Shown in pieces: positions 8,675 through 18,116 of a stretch of DNA of 64,000 bases. This DNA comes from Saccharospirillaceae bacterium (GTDB taxonomy: Bacteria > Pseudomonadota > Gammaproteobacteria > Pseudomonadales > Oceanobacteraceae), in the NCBI GenBank assembly GCA_022448365.1, contig JAKVCS010000003.1:1054001-1118000 (forward strand). The letters are read 5' to 3'. The notes below the pieces were generated by a model that saw only the letters and a program-made list of their open reading frames with translations, was not told the DNA's origin and did no database searches. A program made the position numbers and the translations under genes. How positions within the stretch are numbered: the first letter of the stretch is position 1; each line of letters begins with the position of its first letter.

Positions 8675-11600
8675 TTAAAACTGGTAAGAAAGGCTCAGGT
8701 TAATCTCGCGACCTGGCTTATAGCTCTTGGTCAAAGATCCACCTTGAGTTTCCTTAACTTCAGAATCAGTAATATTTTTTAGAGATAGTTTTAGAGCCAA
8801 TTGATCGTCAAGCAATGGCTGCTTAAAGTTTGCATCAACAACCATTCTTGGCTCTCTGAATTCATCCTTGAGAACATCGCTGGTAGTTACAGCACTTAAA
8901 CTCTCACCCGTGTAGTTAACAACCAATGTATATTCGCGCCCGGACTCAAGCTCATCCATTGCAACCTGTAGGTTACCCAACATATCCGGCTGCCCCTGCA
9001 TTCGACGGCTCCGATCGAAATTTCCGGAATCAGTAAAGATATCAATTTCGGTGTCGAAGTAAGCAAAATTACCTGTTAATCGATATCCTATATTTTCGGT
9101 ATCAATACTCTTCGATGCTGAAAACTCGATTCCCTGGGCGTATGCATCACCATTATTATCAAACGAATATAAGACATCATTTGAGCTACCCGAAATAACG
9201 GTAGAAGTTCGTTCAATGGCATCTTCGAAGTCTTTTCTGAAGATAGCGACGTTAATACTTTCATCGTCTGAAAAATAATACTCATAACGTAAGTCAAGAC
9301 TTGTCACAGTAGACTCTGTTAATGATTCATTACCAACATACCGATCACCTGAAACTGAGTCTGTAAACTGGGCAGGTGCAACTTCACGGAAGTCAGGTCT
9401 GTTAACAGCAGTGCTAAAAGCGAATCGAACCTGGGAGTCTTCAGTAACGGAGTAAGTACTATTCAAACTAGGATAAACATCATTATCCTCGATCTTTGCA
9501 ATGGTTGGTGTATCGCCTGCAGTTTTTATATCCATCTTACTGTCTTCCAAGCGAACACCCAGTTCGACAGTAAATACGTCATACCACTCCAGCGTTGGCA
9601 TCAGATATAAAGCAGAATAATCCCAATTACCTGTGTAAGAAGCATTGTCATCAGAATTATTACGTACGCTGAAGTAACCTGCCTCGAAGTTTTTATTTGT
9701 TAATACGTTGGCGATATCTTGCTCTGCTCTAACAGCTTCAGGTAAAGCTGTTTCACGGTCATATTGAAAGGAATGACTTTCAACGTCACGCTCTCGGGTT
9801 AATACACTAAGACCACTGGCCAGCTTTAATTGATATTCAGATTCTTCGATCAAATTAATCAGGCCATCTAACCTGAAATGAACAGAATCATCATCCAAAT
9901 CCGTCCAGTCACGCTTAGGCTTCGTAGAAAAATCGATTTCGGATGTTGCGCTTCGATCATCAGCCAGTGGATTAAAGCTATTATCAATCGGGTTGTTAAC
10001 ATCTGCATCAAACAAGCGATAAGAACGACTGTCTGGCACGTACATCGACGCATTTGCCAGAGTTAAGCCCCAGCCTAATTCAGCACCATAGAAATCATCA
10101 AAGAAATGTTCACCAACAAATTGTTGTGTGAAGAACTTGCGCTCTTGCCATGTGTACTCGCGTTCAATCACAAAGTCTCGGTCTTCACCTCGAACACCAA
10201 CTTCTTCAACATTATCTGCCTGTGTTTGGCGCAGCATTAATGTATTAGAGTTTATGGTGTAATTATCAGAGACCAAAGATAATGTTCCACCAAAGCTTAG
10301 ATCAATAAGATTAACCAAGCGATACTGAATATATTCATCGGCTTCCTGAACCTTCGTTCGACTCGCTGCTTGGTAGTTTGCCCGGTCAGTTTCGTTGTAT
10401 TCCCAGCTATTAGAGTAACGACCAGTAACCTTGTAAGCGACTGTTCCGGTCTCAGTCTCAGCAATTAAATCGCCTAAACTCAATTCGATGCCGACATCAG
10501 GAGAGATATCCTTTTTGGCGGTTTTCCATTGTGATAATTCGAGAGTATCTGCACCGTCCTTTCCTAAAGCTTCACCGGTTAGGTTTTTCGCTGAGGAAGA
10601 AAGATCTCGGTCTGAACTACCAAAACCAAGGAATTCATTACCAGATGTCTTTTGAGCATTGACTGATTCCCCAGTTGTTCCATCGGTATAGCCAAGAGAA
10701 ACAGATAACTTTCCTTCAAACTCTTCCGGTGCGTCTTTTGTTAAAATATCAATCGTTGCACCAGCAGCATCGGTTGGCCTATTTGCAACAGCAGTTTTTT
10801 CAACATTTACGGAAGAAATAATACCGGAAGGGAAAAGATCCAGAGGAACTACCCGACGTGTAGGGTCTGGGCTTGGTACCATCCCACCATTAAATAAAAC
10901 AGAGGTATAACGTTCATTCAAACCTCGAACAACCGCATACTTACCATCAGCTACCGTCACGCCAGTGACACGTTTTAATGCAGAAGCAGCGTTAGAATCG
11001 CCGAATCGAGAAAACTGTTCTGAACCAATTGCATCAAGTACTGCAGAGGCGTCACGTTGTTGAGCAGTGGCTGTTGAAGGAATATAAGAACCAACAGCAA
11101 CCACTTCTTCGATAACACCTTCACCTTCCAGGCTCAGGTTTAAATTAACGCCGGTGTTCACGTTGCTCATGACACGAACGCCACTCACATCACGCTTACC
11201 GTAATTCGGATCGGAGATAACCAGATCGTACTCACCGCGGGGTAATTCGAATGAGAAGAAACCATCTTCATCGGTAACAACCGCTTGTTCAGTACCAGTA
11301 ACAGAAATACGTGCACCGGAAATCGCACCACCGGTGTCTTCAGACTCCAGGTATCCGGAAATCTGACCTAACGCAGCAGCTTGCTCCTGACCCGGCGTAT
11401 ACAGATTTACTTCCGGCAGGGCTTCACCACCAATCATCTCTACCTGAATTTCTGCATTCTGATCTGCAGTGGCAGTTGCGAAATCGAACTCACCCAAAAA
11501 TTCACCATACTGAGACAGCTCCACACTGTGACTACCAGCCGGAACAGCAAAAGAAACGAAACCGGATTTGCCCACCAGCTTTTTCTTACCGTTAACCGAT

Positions 11601-11719
11601 ACAGCCAGATCCTGTACCGCTTCACCATCTTCAGTTACGTAGAAAACCGCTTCGCCAGCCATAACGCTTGAAGCCAGCATTGCTGAAGCCATTGCCAGCA
11701 ATAGTCGATTGCGTTTCAT
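8675..11719 (-). CDS. TonB-dependent outer-membrane receptor with N-terminal regulatory-like beta domains
   Basis: 1014 aa. Signal peptide (ends near ASSVMA), then two small beta-sandwich modules (about residues 22-95 and 115-200; the second is a CarboxypepD_reg-like domain with ISGARISVTGTEQAVVTDEDGFFSF). A TonB-box-like IEEVVAVG lies near residue 205. The plug domain (DASAVLDAIGSEQFSRFGDSNAA ... VVRGLNERYTSVLFNGG) covers about 220-335. The remaining 680 residues form the barrel, which ends with LSLSYQF, the expected C-terminal phenylalanine. The plug resembles the TonB-Xanth-Caul receptor class. An AGGGGG-type ribosome site precedes ATG 11719. A clear Pho box upstream suggests uptake of a phosphorus-containing compound; the substrate is not known. 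Confidence 0.93.
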   Translation of the reverse strand: MKRNRLLLAMASAMLASSVMAGEAVFYVTEDGEAVQDLAVSVNGKKKLVGKSGFVSFAVPAGSHSVELSQYGEFLGEFDFATATADQNAEIQVEMIGGEALPEVNLYTPGQEQAAALGQISGYLESEDTGGAISGARISVTGTEQAVVTDEDGFFSFELPRGEYDLVISDPNYGKRDVSGVRVMSNVNTGVNLNLSLEGEGVIEEVVAVGSYIPSTATAQQRDASAVLDAIGSEQFSRFGDSNAASALKRVTGVTVADGKYAVVRGLNERYTSVLFNGGMVPSPDPTRRVVPLDLFPSGIISSVNVEKTAVANRPTDAAGATIDILTKDAPEEFEGKLSVSLGYTDGTTGESVNAQKTSGNEFLGFGSSDRDLSSSAKNLTGEALGKDGADTLELSQWKTAKKDISPDVGIELSLGDLIAETETGTVAYKVTGRYSNSWEYNETDRANYQAASRTKVQEADEYIQYRLVNLIDLSFGGTLSLVSDNYTINSNTLMLRQTQADNVEEVGVRGEDRDFVIEREYTWQERKFFTQQFVGEHFFDDFYGAELGWGLTLANASMYVPDSRSYRLFDADVNNPIDNSFNPLADDRSATSEIDFSTKPKRDWTDLDDDSVHFRLDGLINLIEESEYQLKLASGLSVLTRERDVESHSFQYDRETALPEAVRAEQDIANVLTNKNFEAGYFSVRNNSDDNASYTGNWDYSALYLMPTLEWYDVFTVELGVRLEDSKMDIKTAGDTPTIAKIEDNDVYPSLNSTYSVTEDSQVRFAFSTAVNRPDFREVAPAQFTDSVSGDRYVGNESLTESTVTSLDLRYEYYFSDDESINVAIFRKDFEDAIERTSTVISGSSNDVLYSFDNNGDAYAQGIEFSASKSIDTENIGYRLTGNFAYFDTEIDIFTDSGNFDRSRRMQGQPDMLGNLQVAMDELESGREYTLVVNYTGESLSAVTTSDVLKDEFREPRMVVDANFKQPLLDDQLALKLSLKNITDSEVKETQGGSLTKSYKPGREINLSLSYQF

Positions 11720-11785
11720 TTTGCCCCCTAAAAGGAATACCAGGATTCAGGCAGGCCGATGCTGACCTGCACATTAATGGCGGGC

Positions 11786-11819
11786 AGTATGTTGCGAAAA
11801 TGTGACAGTAAAATTACAG
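11786..11819 (-). promoter_or_regulatory. PhoB box and -10 upstream of the TonB-dependent receptor
   Basis: The minus strand from 11819 reads CTGTAAT-TTTA-CTGTCAC, two heptamers with a 4-bp spacer that differ from the PhoB consensus repeat by only one or two bases. Ten bp further lies CATACT (11791-11786), a good -10 at the usual PhoB-promoter distance, with no -35 present. Seen directly; binding by PhoB is inferred. Confidence 0.8.
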
Positions 11820-11847
11820 AAAACCGAAACGAGCTGACGCGTAATTG

Positions 11848-13731
11848 TCAGATAGATTTCAGTGACGGCACGATTATTTGATGGGGCAGCTGGCAGAACA
11901 GCGCGTACAGGTCGTTATCAATTTTTTTGTCAGCGGCTTCATAGCCAAGGATGTCCAGCGCCCTTGTTAGCGGTAGCGCGGGTTTGTAAGGACGATCTGA
12001 GGCTGTCAGCGCATCAAAGATATCACAGATGGTCATGATTTTTGCGCCAACCGGAATCTCTCGTTCCTGCAGGCCGTAGGGATAGCCACTACCATCCAGT
12101 TTTTCATGATGGGCTCCGGCAATTTTGGGGATACCGGACAGTTCCGGCGTCCAGGGGATGGTCTCTAAGAAGTTAATTGTGTGTTTTACATGACTTTCAA
12201 TTTCCAGCCTCTCGGATTGTGTCAGGCTGCCTTTTTTAACGGCGAGAGCCAGAAACTCCCGATCTTTGAGCAGTGGCTTTTCCGTCCCATCAATATCCTG
12301 CAACATCAGCTCCTTTACCTGTTGCAGATGTTCGTAAGTACCGTCATCAAGAATGTTAGGCTCATTCGCTTCCTCAACAGCCAGGCGCATCTGCTCAAGA
12401 TGCTGTAACTGGCCGATTTCTTCCAACGCCAGTTGTTCCTCTTTTTCTGAAGTCAGCTCGCCGCCGCGGCTCAGTGCCAAACGTCGTTGTAGATAGCGAT
12501 TTTTCAGTGTTTCCCGTTGCAACGCTACCCGATATTGAAAGCGCATGTGTTCCTGAGGGGTTAACTTCTTCGCTTTCACCAGCACATGCTCACGCACCCC
12601 TACTTTGCCAAAGTCATGTAACAGAGCGGCGTAGCGTAACTCACGCAGTTCAGGGGGCGAAAAATGAACACTTTGAAACTCTGAAGCAACCGCATCACTG
12701 GCAGCCTGAGCTAATGATGTGGTGAGCTCCGCTACTCGAAATGAGTGGCCGCTGGTCGTGGGGTCACGTTGCTCGATGGCACGAACCGACGCCTGCACAA
12801 AACCCTCGAACAATTGGTTTACCCGATCAATCAGCAAATTATTTTCAATGGCAACTGCCGCCTGACTGGCCATTGCTTTCAATAACGCTACCAGAGATGC
12901 ACTGAATGCCAGCGTTTGTTCTTCTGCTTTGGTCGGATCCAGCACACCAACATTAGCGCGCTTGCGGTTGATAAACTGAATAACACCAACGATTTTGCCA
13001 TCGTGGGTACGCATCGGAATCACCAACATGGATCGGGTCCGGTACCCGGTTTTACGGTCAAAGTCCCGATTAAAATGGAAGCCACTGTCAGGATCGATCT
13101 GATAAACATCCTCGACATTCAAAATCTCCTCCGACAACACGCAATGGCCTGCCAGGGATGATTCATCCAGCGGGAAATGCTGCTCCTTAAAATCCACCTC
13201 GAGTGAATCGTTCTGGGTCAATTTAAACACCAGTTCCGCTTCATCATGACTGCGGTCGACGAGAAAGATTGACGCTGCATCACATTCTCCAAACCGACGA
13301 GCTTCGGCCAGAATCCGTTCCAACAGGCGTTGGTGATCCTGCTCTGCCGATAAGGCCAGACCAATATCCATGAGTCTCTGAAATTGTTCTTGCTGAAATA
13401 GAACTCGCGACTGAAACCGCTCGTTATCACGTTTCAGCTGCAGCTGTCTGATTGCCTGATTGAGAATTTGACGCAGCACTGCCACAGGCGCATCACAAGG
13501 TAGTAAGAAGTCGATAATTGGGGAGTCGGAAAACGGCGAGGACTGTTCGGCAATAATCACCGCACTCTGCGAAGGCTCAATTGCATCCACCGATGCACCC
13601 TGACCATAAATGCACAGGCTTGCGTCGCCTTCAGCAGACCGACTGAAACCCTGCTCGCCGGCAAGCCCCCGTAAGCAGTCTGAAGCCTGTTCTGACAAGC
13701 CGGACCAGTATAGTGAAATTGCTTCCGCCAC
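11848..13731 (-). CDS. GAF / HD-GYP domain cyclic-di-GMP phosphodiesterase
   Basis: 627 aa. An N-terminal region of about 110 residues is unlike a standard receiver domain. A GAF domain follows (about 120-300, with FGECDAASIFLVDR and VGVIQFINRKR), then an HD-GYP domain (about 310-610) with LLHDFGKVGV and HHEKLDGSGYPYGL followed by IMTICDIFDALTASDRPYK. The metal-binding HD pair and the GYP motif are intact, so an active c-di-GMP phosphodiesterase is likely. An unusual helical insertion of roughly 100 residues lies between the HD and HHEKLDG motifs. It appears monocistronic between the Pho locus and a LysR gene. The signal sensed by GAF is unknown. Confidence 0.9.
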   Translation of the reverse strand: MAEAISLYWSGLSEQASDCLRGLAGEQGFSRSAEGDASLCIYGQGASVDAIEPSQSAVIIAEQSSPFSDSPIIDFLLPCDAPVAVLRQILNQAIRQLQLKRDNERFQSRVLFQQEQFQRLMDIGLALSAEQDHQRLLERILAEARRFGECDAASIFLVDRSHDEAELVFKLTQNDSLEVDFKEQHFPLDESSLAGHCVLSEEILNVEDVYQIDPDSGFHFNRDFDRKTGYRTRSMLVIPMRTHDGKIVGVIQFINRKRANVGVLDPTKAEEQTLAFSASLVALLKAMASQAAVAIENNLLIDRVNQLFEGFVQASVRAIEQRDPTTSGHSFRVAELTTSLAQAASDAVASEFQSVHFSPPELRELRYAALLHDFGKVGVREHVLVKAKKLTPQEHMRFQYRVALQRETLKNRYLQRRLALSRGGELTSEKEEQLALEEIGQLQHLEQMRLAVEEANEPNILDDGTYEHLQQVKELMLQDIDGTEKPLLKDREFLALAVKKGSLTQSERLEIESHVKHTINFLETIPWTPELSGIPKIAGAHHEKLDGSGYPYGLQEREIPVGAKIMTICDIFDALTASDRPYKPALPLTRALDILGYEAADKKIDNDLYALFCQLPHQIIVPSLKSI

Positions 13732-13838
13732 AGGTTTTTTCCGTACGCCGAATACTTAAGTTTCAGCCTAGCAGGACACCCCTTAAATACCAGTTGCGGT
13801 CATTGATTGAATAGATTGTCGCTTGTTGGAAAACACCA

Positions 13839-14813
13839 TCAGATCCCTTGGGAAGCTTTAACCCGTTTGGAAAACGCAGATAGCTGTTCTTCAGGCGTTG
13901 GCAGCTCATCAAGCAGGCGATTGAGTTCATCAACTTCATCCACCATAAAATCGATGAACATACGGACTTTTTTCGGCAAATACTGGCGCGATGGGTAAGC
14001 CAGTGAGATGGGCTCCGGACGATTGACCCAATTGCTGAACAACGGCACCAGATCGCCGTTGAGAATCGATTCGCCTGCCAAGAGGTAAGGTACCCGTCCA
14101 ATGCCCGCACTGTTGATAATACTGTTCACCATACCTGCCATCATATTGGTCACAATGGTCGGCTCAACTTTTACCTCCATCGTTTCACCCGTCTCGGTAT
14201 TAATCAGGTTGTATATCTCTGGCTGGATCCCTTCCCCCAGTTTCACACAATTAAGAGAAATCAGGTCTTGCGGAACCTGTGGTCTGCCATGCTCTTTGAG
14301 ATAATCTGGACTGGCGCACAATAAACTGTCAGTTTCGGTGAGTACTCGGGCAATCAGCGAGGAATCCGGCAACTCTCCGAGAAAAAAGCCGATGTCAAAT
14401 CCTTCCTGGATCATATTTACTTCGCGGTCGGTATGGACGACCTCAACCCGAACCTCAGGATACAATGCCTGGAACTTGGCAATAAAATGTCCCATTGAAC
14501 CGCTGCCTGCAACCATAGGCACCATAATACGCAACACGCCATGAGGGGTATGTTCGCGGTCAGAGATCACCTGATGTGCTTCGAGAATTTCATGAATCAA
14601 ATGGCGACAGCGGTTGTAATAGTCGTTGCCAACCTCAGTGAGGCTCAGTTGACGTGTTGTTCGCTGCAGTAAACGCGAACCAAGGCTGGCTTCAAGATCG
14701 GACACCATGCGGCTGACGCGCGATTTTGGCATACCCAGAGACTTACCTGCAGAGGTAAAGCTTCCTTCATCAACCACACGTATAAATACCATCAACTGAT
14801 TAATATCGAGCAT
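13839..14813 (-). CDS. LysR-family transcriptional regulator
   Basis: 324 aa. The N-terminal winged helix (LMVFIRVVDEGSFTSAGKSLGMPKSRVSRMVSDLEASLGSRLLQR as the typical LysR pattern, residues about 7-50) is followed by an LTEVGNDYY segment and a two-lobed substrate-binding domain. It belongs to the broad group of LysR regulators with a short, AphB/DsdC-unrelated effector domain beginning GVLRIMVPMV. No adjacent divergent target is obvious: the gene upstream on the other strand is the leucine-rich lipoprotein gene at 14983, which could be a target. Effector unknown. Confidence 0.93.
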   Translation of the reverse strand: MLDINQLMVFIRVVDEGSFTSAGKSLGMPKSRVSRMVSDLEASLGSRLLQRTTRQLSLTEVGNDYYNRCRHLIHEILEAHQVISDREHTPHGVLRIMVPMVAGSGSMGHFIAKFQALYPEVRVEVVHTDREVNMIQEGFDIGFFLGELPDSSLIARVLTETDSLLCASPDYLKEHGRPQVPQDLISLNCVKLGEGIQPEIYNLINTETGETMEVKVEPTIVTNMMAGMVNSIINSAGIGRVPYLLAGESILNGDLVPLFSNWVNRPEPISLAYPSRQYLPKKVRMFIDFMVDEVDELNRLLDELPTPEEQLSAFSKRVKASQGI

Positions 14814-14982
14814 TGCGTCTTACATTCCATTTACACTGAGCCAACAACTTTTCCGCCGAGTATCTGTAATTACCTCTGGAAATCAATCACTTAGATTATT
14901 TCGGTCAGTTAACGCCAGATATAGGTTTGAAAACTGCCTTGTGATACTCTAGTCCCACAAAAATAATAATTGGTAAATTCTG

Positions 14983-15615
14983 ATGCGACATTCTCCGGTC
15001 AACGCTGGATTGTCACTGCTCGTTGTTACTATGCTGACTGCGTGTGGAGGCTCCAAAAGCCAATCAAACGACGCAACCTCTGATACATCAGAAGGTCCCG
15101 ATACATCTTTGCCTGTGGCTCTCGACAAGCAGGTACAACCTGCGCTGATCAGCGACGCTGCCTTAAAATCCTGTGTCGAGAAAACCGGTGTTCAAACCGT
15201 TGATCAATTGCAGATTCTTGAATGTACTGACAGTCGCATTTCCGACCTGTCGGGTCTGGAGCAATTTCAATCCTTGGTGGTGCTCAATCTCTCCAATAAC
15301 AACATCACCGACTTAGCGCCTGTCGCCGCTCTTAAGACACTGGCGTCTCTGACGATCAACCATAATGAGATTTCCAGCTTCTCTCCCATTAGTCCGTTAC
15401 AAAGTCTGAAAACGCTGTCTATTACCCACAACAAGGTGACTGAAATTGGCGACGTAGCAGACATGCAAAACCTGAAAAAGCTGTATGCTGACAACAACCA
15501 AATTGCCGATCTGAATCCGGTCATCGACAGCAAACTTGAGTTCCTTGTTGCTCACAATAATCCAGCGCCACTTCCGCATGGCATGCCCAAATCCATTCGC
15601 TCGTTTCGTATCTGA
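14983..15615 (+). CDS. Leucine-rich-repeat lipoprotein (SDS22/internalin-like repeats)
   Basis: 210 aa. Signal peptide with lipobox TMLTACGG, a Ser/Asp/Thr-rich linker to about residue 55, then five or six 22-residue leucine-rich repeats (LVVLNLSNNNITDLAPVAAL, LASLTINHNEISSFSPISPL, LKTLSITHNKVTEIGDVADM and so on). The repeat type is the SDS22-like one found in bacterial internalins. It is probably an outer-membrane-anchored binding protein; partner unknown. It stands alone, divergent from the LysR gene, with 169 bp between the two starts. Confidence 0.88.
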   Translation: MRHSPVNAGLSLLVVTMLTACGGSKSQSNDATSDTSEGPDTSLPVALDKQVQPALISDAALKSCVEKTGVQTVDQLQILECTDSRISDLSGLEQFQSLVVLNLSNNNITDLAPVAALKTLASLTINHNEISSFSPISPLQSLKTLSITHNKVTEIGDVADMQNLKKLYADNNQIADLNPVIDSKLEFLVAHNNPAPLPHGMPKSIRSFRI

Positions 15616-15773
15616 GTTAATCGCCGGATCTGTGTTCAGCGCTAAGCAGGTCTGCAGTGGCTCATGCTCTCTGTTTCCGCAGCAACAATCATTGATTGCC
15701 GGGCATGAGGCTTACAATTCCTGAGATTATCGGCTACTGTGCCGGATTATTTTGATAGTTCTGTTACCTCGTT

Positions 15774-17618
15774 ATGCTGCGCTTTTTTGAACAACTCATT
15801 AATCCTTTCCCACCAGAACATCCCAACCAACCCCCTACTGGTCTGTATGCTTTTTGTCGGCATTACACTCAGGGAATGGAGGCACCACTGATTGTTATGT
15901 CAGTGCTGACCGCACTGCTGGCAATACTGGAAGTAACATTGTTCAGTTTCATGGGTGATTTGGTTGATTGGCTAACCAAACAAAACCCAGAGACGTTGTT
16001 CGATGAACAAGGTGACAAGCTGCTGTGGATGTCGGCACTGGTGATTATTGGTCTCCCAGCCATCGTTTTGCTACATGCGTTGCTGGTTCATCAGACACTG
16101 CTGGGTAACTACCCAATGAAGATACGCTGGCTTGGGCATCGGTATTTGCTGAGCCAGAGCATGAGCTTCTATCAGGACGATTTTGCCGGTCGTCTGGCAA
16201 CCAAAGTGATGCAAACGGCACTGTCGATTCGTGAAACGGTGATGAAGTTACTTGATGTGCTGATGTACATTCTGGTTTATTTCACCGCGGTATTGGCCAT
16301 TGTTGCTTCCGCCGATATTCGCCTGATGGTTCCGTTTGTCATTTGGCTGGGCTGTTATGTCCTGATTCAAATGTACTTTGTTCCCCGGTTAAAACAGATT
16401 GCCACTGAACAAGCCGATTCGCGTTCAGCGATGACTGGCCGGGTGGTGGACTCCTATACCAATATTCAAACCGTCAAGTTGTTCTCGCACACCCAGCGAG
16501 AGGCCAGCTATGCCCGTGACAGCATGGACAACTTTATGGCAACCGTACACCGTCAGATGCGTATGGCAACAGGCTTGAATTTCAGCGTTAACCTGATCAA
16601 TTATCTGCTGGCATTTGCCGTTGCCGCCATATCCATCTGGCTGTGGCACGATAACGCTATCAGCGTCGGCGCTATTGCTATCGCTATCAGTCTGGCATTG
16701 CGTATTAACGGCATGGCCCAGTGGATCATGTGGGAAGTTGGTGCTCTGTTTGAAAACCTCGGCACAGTCGCCGATGGCATGAATACCCTGTCGCAGCCAA
16801 AACACATTGAGGATGCCGATAGCGCCACCCGACTTGAAGTCACACAAGGGCATATTGAACTGGATAATGTCCACTTCAGTTATCCGGGTAAACAGAGTGG
16901 CCAGGATAAACCGGTATTTGAAGGCCTCAATCTGAACATCAAACCGGGTGAGAAAATCGGCCTGGTTGGTCGCTCAGGTGCCGGTAAATCCAGTCTGGTG
17001 AATCTGCTGCTGCGTTTTTACGACATCAGTAGCGGTAGCATTCGCATTGACGGCCAGGACATTAAGACCGTGACTCAGGATAGTCTCCGCGCACAGATCG
17101 GCATGGTGACTCAGGATACCTCCCTACTGCACCGGTCAGTGCGGGATAACATTCTTTATGGACGACCGGATGCCACAGAACAGCAACTCATGGATGCCAT
17201 CACAAAAGCCGAAGCCAACGAGTTTATTCAGGAGCTATACGACCCGATGGGTAACAGCGGCCTGGAAGCTCAGGTAGGCGAACGTGGTGTTAAATTGTCG
17301 GGTGGTCAACGTCAGAGAATTGCCATCGCACGGGTGTTACTGAAAGATGCGCCACTGCTGATTCTCGATGAAGCCACCTCAGCGCTGGATTCTGAAGTCG
17401 AAGCCGCGATCCAGAAAAGTCTCTACACACTGATGGAGAACAAGACCGTCATTGCCATCGCGCATCGCTTGTCTACCATCGCGGCAATGGACCGACTGAT
17501 CGTAATGGATCAGGGGAAAGTTGTTGAACAAGGTAGCCACCAACAACTGCTTGAGCTTGGTGGTATCTACGCTCAATTATGGACTCACCAGACCGGCGGG
17601 TTTATCGGCGAAGAATAG
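15774..17618 (+). CDS. ABC exporter, fused membrane and ATPase domains (MsbA-like fold)
   Basis: 614 aa half-transporter. A six-helix membrane domain (about residues 35-325) is followed by an ATPase domain (about 360-600) with Walker A GRSGAGKSS, signature LSGGQRQ, Walker B LLILDEATSALD and a switch histidine in IAIAHRLST. It resembles the multidrug/lipid exporter class such as MdlB or YwjA-type proteins rather than true MsbA. It probably functions as a homodimer. The GNAT gene starts 12 bp downstream, so the two are likely co-transcribed. Substrate unknown. Confidence 0.92.
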   Translation: MLRFFEQLINPFPPEHPNQPPTGLYAFCRHYTQGMEAPLIVMSVLTALLAILEVTLFSFMGDLVDWLTKQNPETLFDEQGDKLLWMSALVIIGLPAIVLLHALLVHQTLLGNYPMKIRWLGHRYLLSQSMSFYQDDFAGRLATKVMQTALSIRETVMKLLDVLMYILVYFTAVLAIVASADIRLMVPFVIWLGCYVLIQMYFVPRLKQIATEQADSRSAMTGRVVDSYTNIQTVKLFSHTQREASYARDSMDNFMATVHRQMRMATGLNFSVNLINYLLAFAVAAISIWLWHDNAISVGAIAIAISLALRINGMAQWIMWEVGALFENLGTVADGMNTLSQPKHIEDADSATRLEVTQGHIELDNVHFSYPGKQSGQDKPVFEGLNLNIKPGEKIGLVGRSGAGKSSLVNLLLRFYDISSGSIRIDGQDIKTVTQDSLRAQIGMVTQDTSLLHRSVRDNILYGRPDATEQQLMDAITKAEANEFIQELYDPMGNSGLEAQVGERGVKLSGGQRQRIAIARVLLKDAPLLILDEATSALDSEVEAAIQKSLYTLMENKTVIAIAHRLSTIAAMDRLIVMDQGKVVEQGSHQQLLELGGIYAQLWTHQTGGFIGEE

Positions 17619-17630
17619 GAATAAGATGAC

Positions 17631-18116
17631 ATGCAAGCAGATATCATTATTGCTGACTATAACTATGTAGAGCATCAACAGATTATTGGTCAGTTGATGA
17701 ACCAGTACGCTCAGGACCCAATGGGCGGTGGCGAAGCCCTGAAACAACAGGTAATCGATAATCTCGCCATTGAGTTGGCCAAAGTCGCCAATGCCTTTAC
17801 GGTGCTGGCGATAGCCGAAGGAAATGCGGTTGGCTTAATTAATGCCATGCAGGGCTTCTCTACCTTTAAATGCCAGCCGTTGATCAATATCCACGATGTG
17901 ATTGTCAGCAGCGCGTGCCGCGGTATGGGTATCGCTCAGAAGATGATGGACAAAGTTGAAGATGTCGCGCGCCAGCGTGGTTGCTGCAAACTGACACTGG
18001 AAGTTCTGGAAGGCAACCTGGCGGCTCAGGCCAGCTATCGCAAATCGGGTTTTGCCGGCTACGAGTTGGATCCGGAGATGGGTAACGCCATGTTCTGGCA
18101 AAAATTCCTCGATTAA
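17631..18116 (+). CDS. GNAT-family N-acetyltransferase
   Basis: 161 aa single GNAT domain. The acetyl-CoA-binding motif A is visible as SACRGMGIAQKMMDKVE (Arg-Gly-Met-Gly-Ile-Ala), followed by KLTLEVLEGNLAAQASYRKSGF, the usual motif B. An ATG at 17631 is 12 bp after the ABC exporter gene. The co-transcription suggests acetylation of something handled by that exporter, but this is only inference. The acceptor substrate is unknown. Confidence 0.88.
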   Translation: MQADIIIADYNYVEHQQIIGQLMNQYAQDPMGGGEALKQQVIDNLAIELAKVANAFTVLAIAEGNAVGLINAMQGFSTFKCQPLINIHDVIVSSACRGMGIAQKMMDKVEDVARQRGCCKLTLEVLEGNLAAQASYRKSGFAGYELDPEMGNAMFWQKFLD

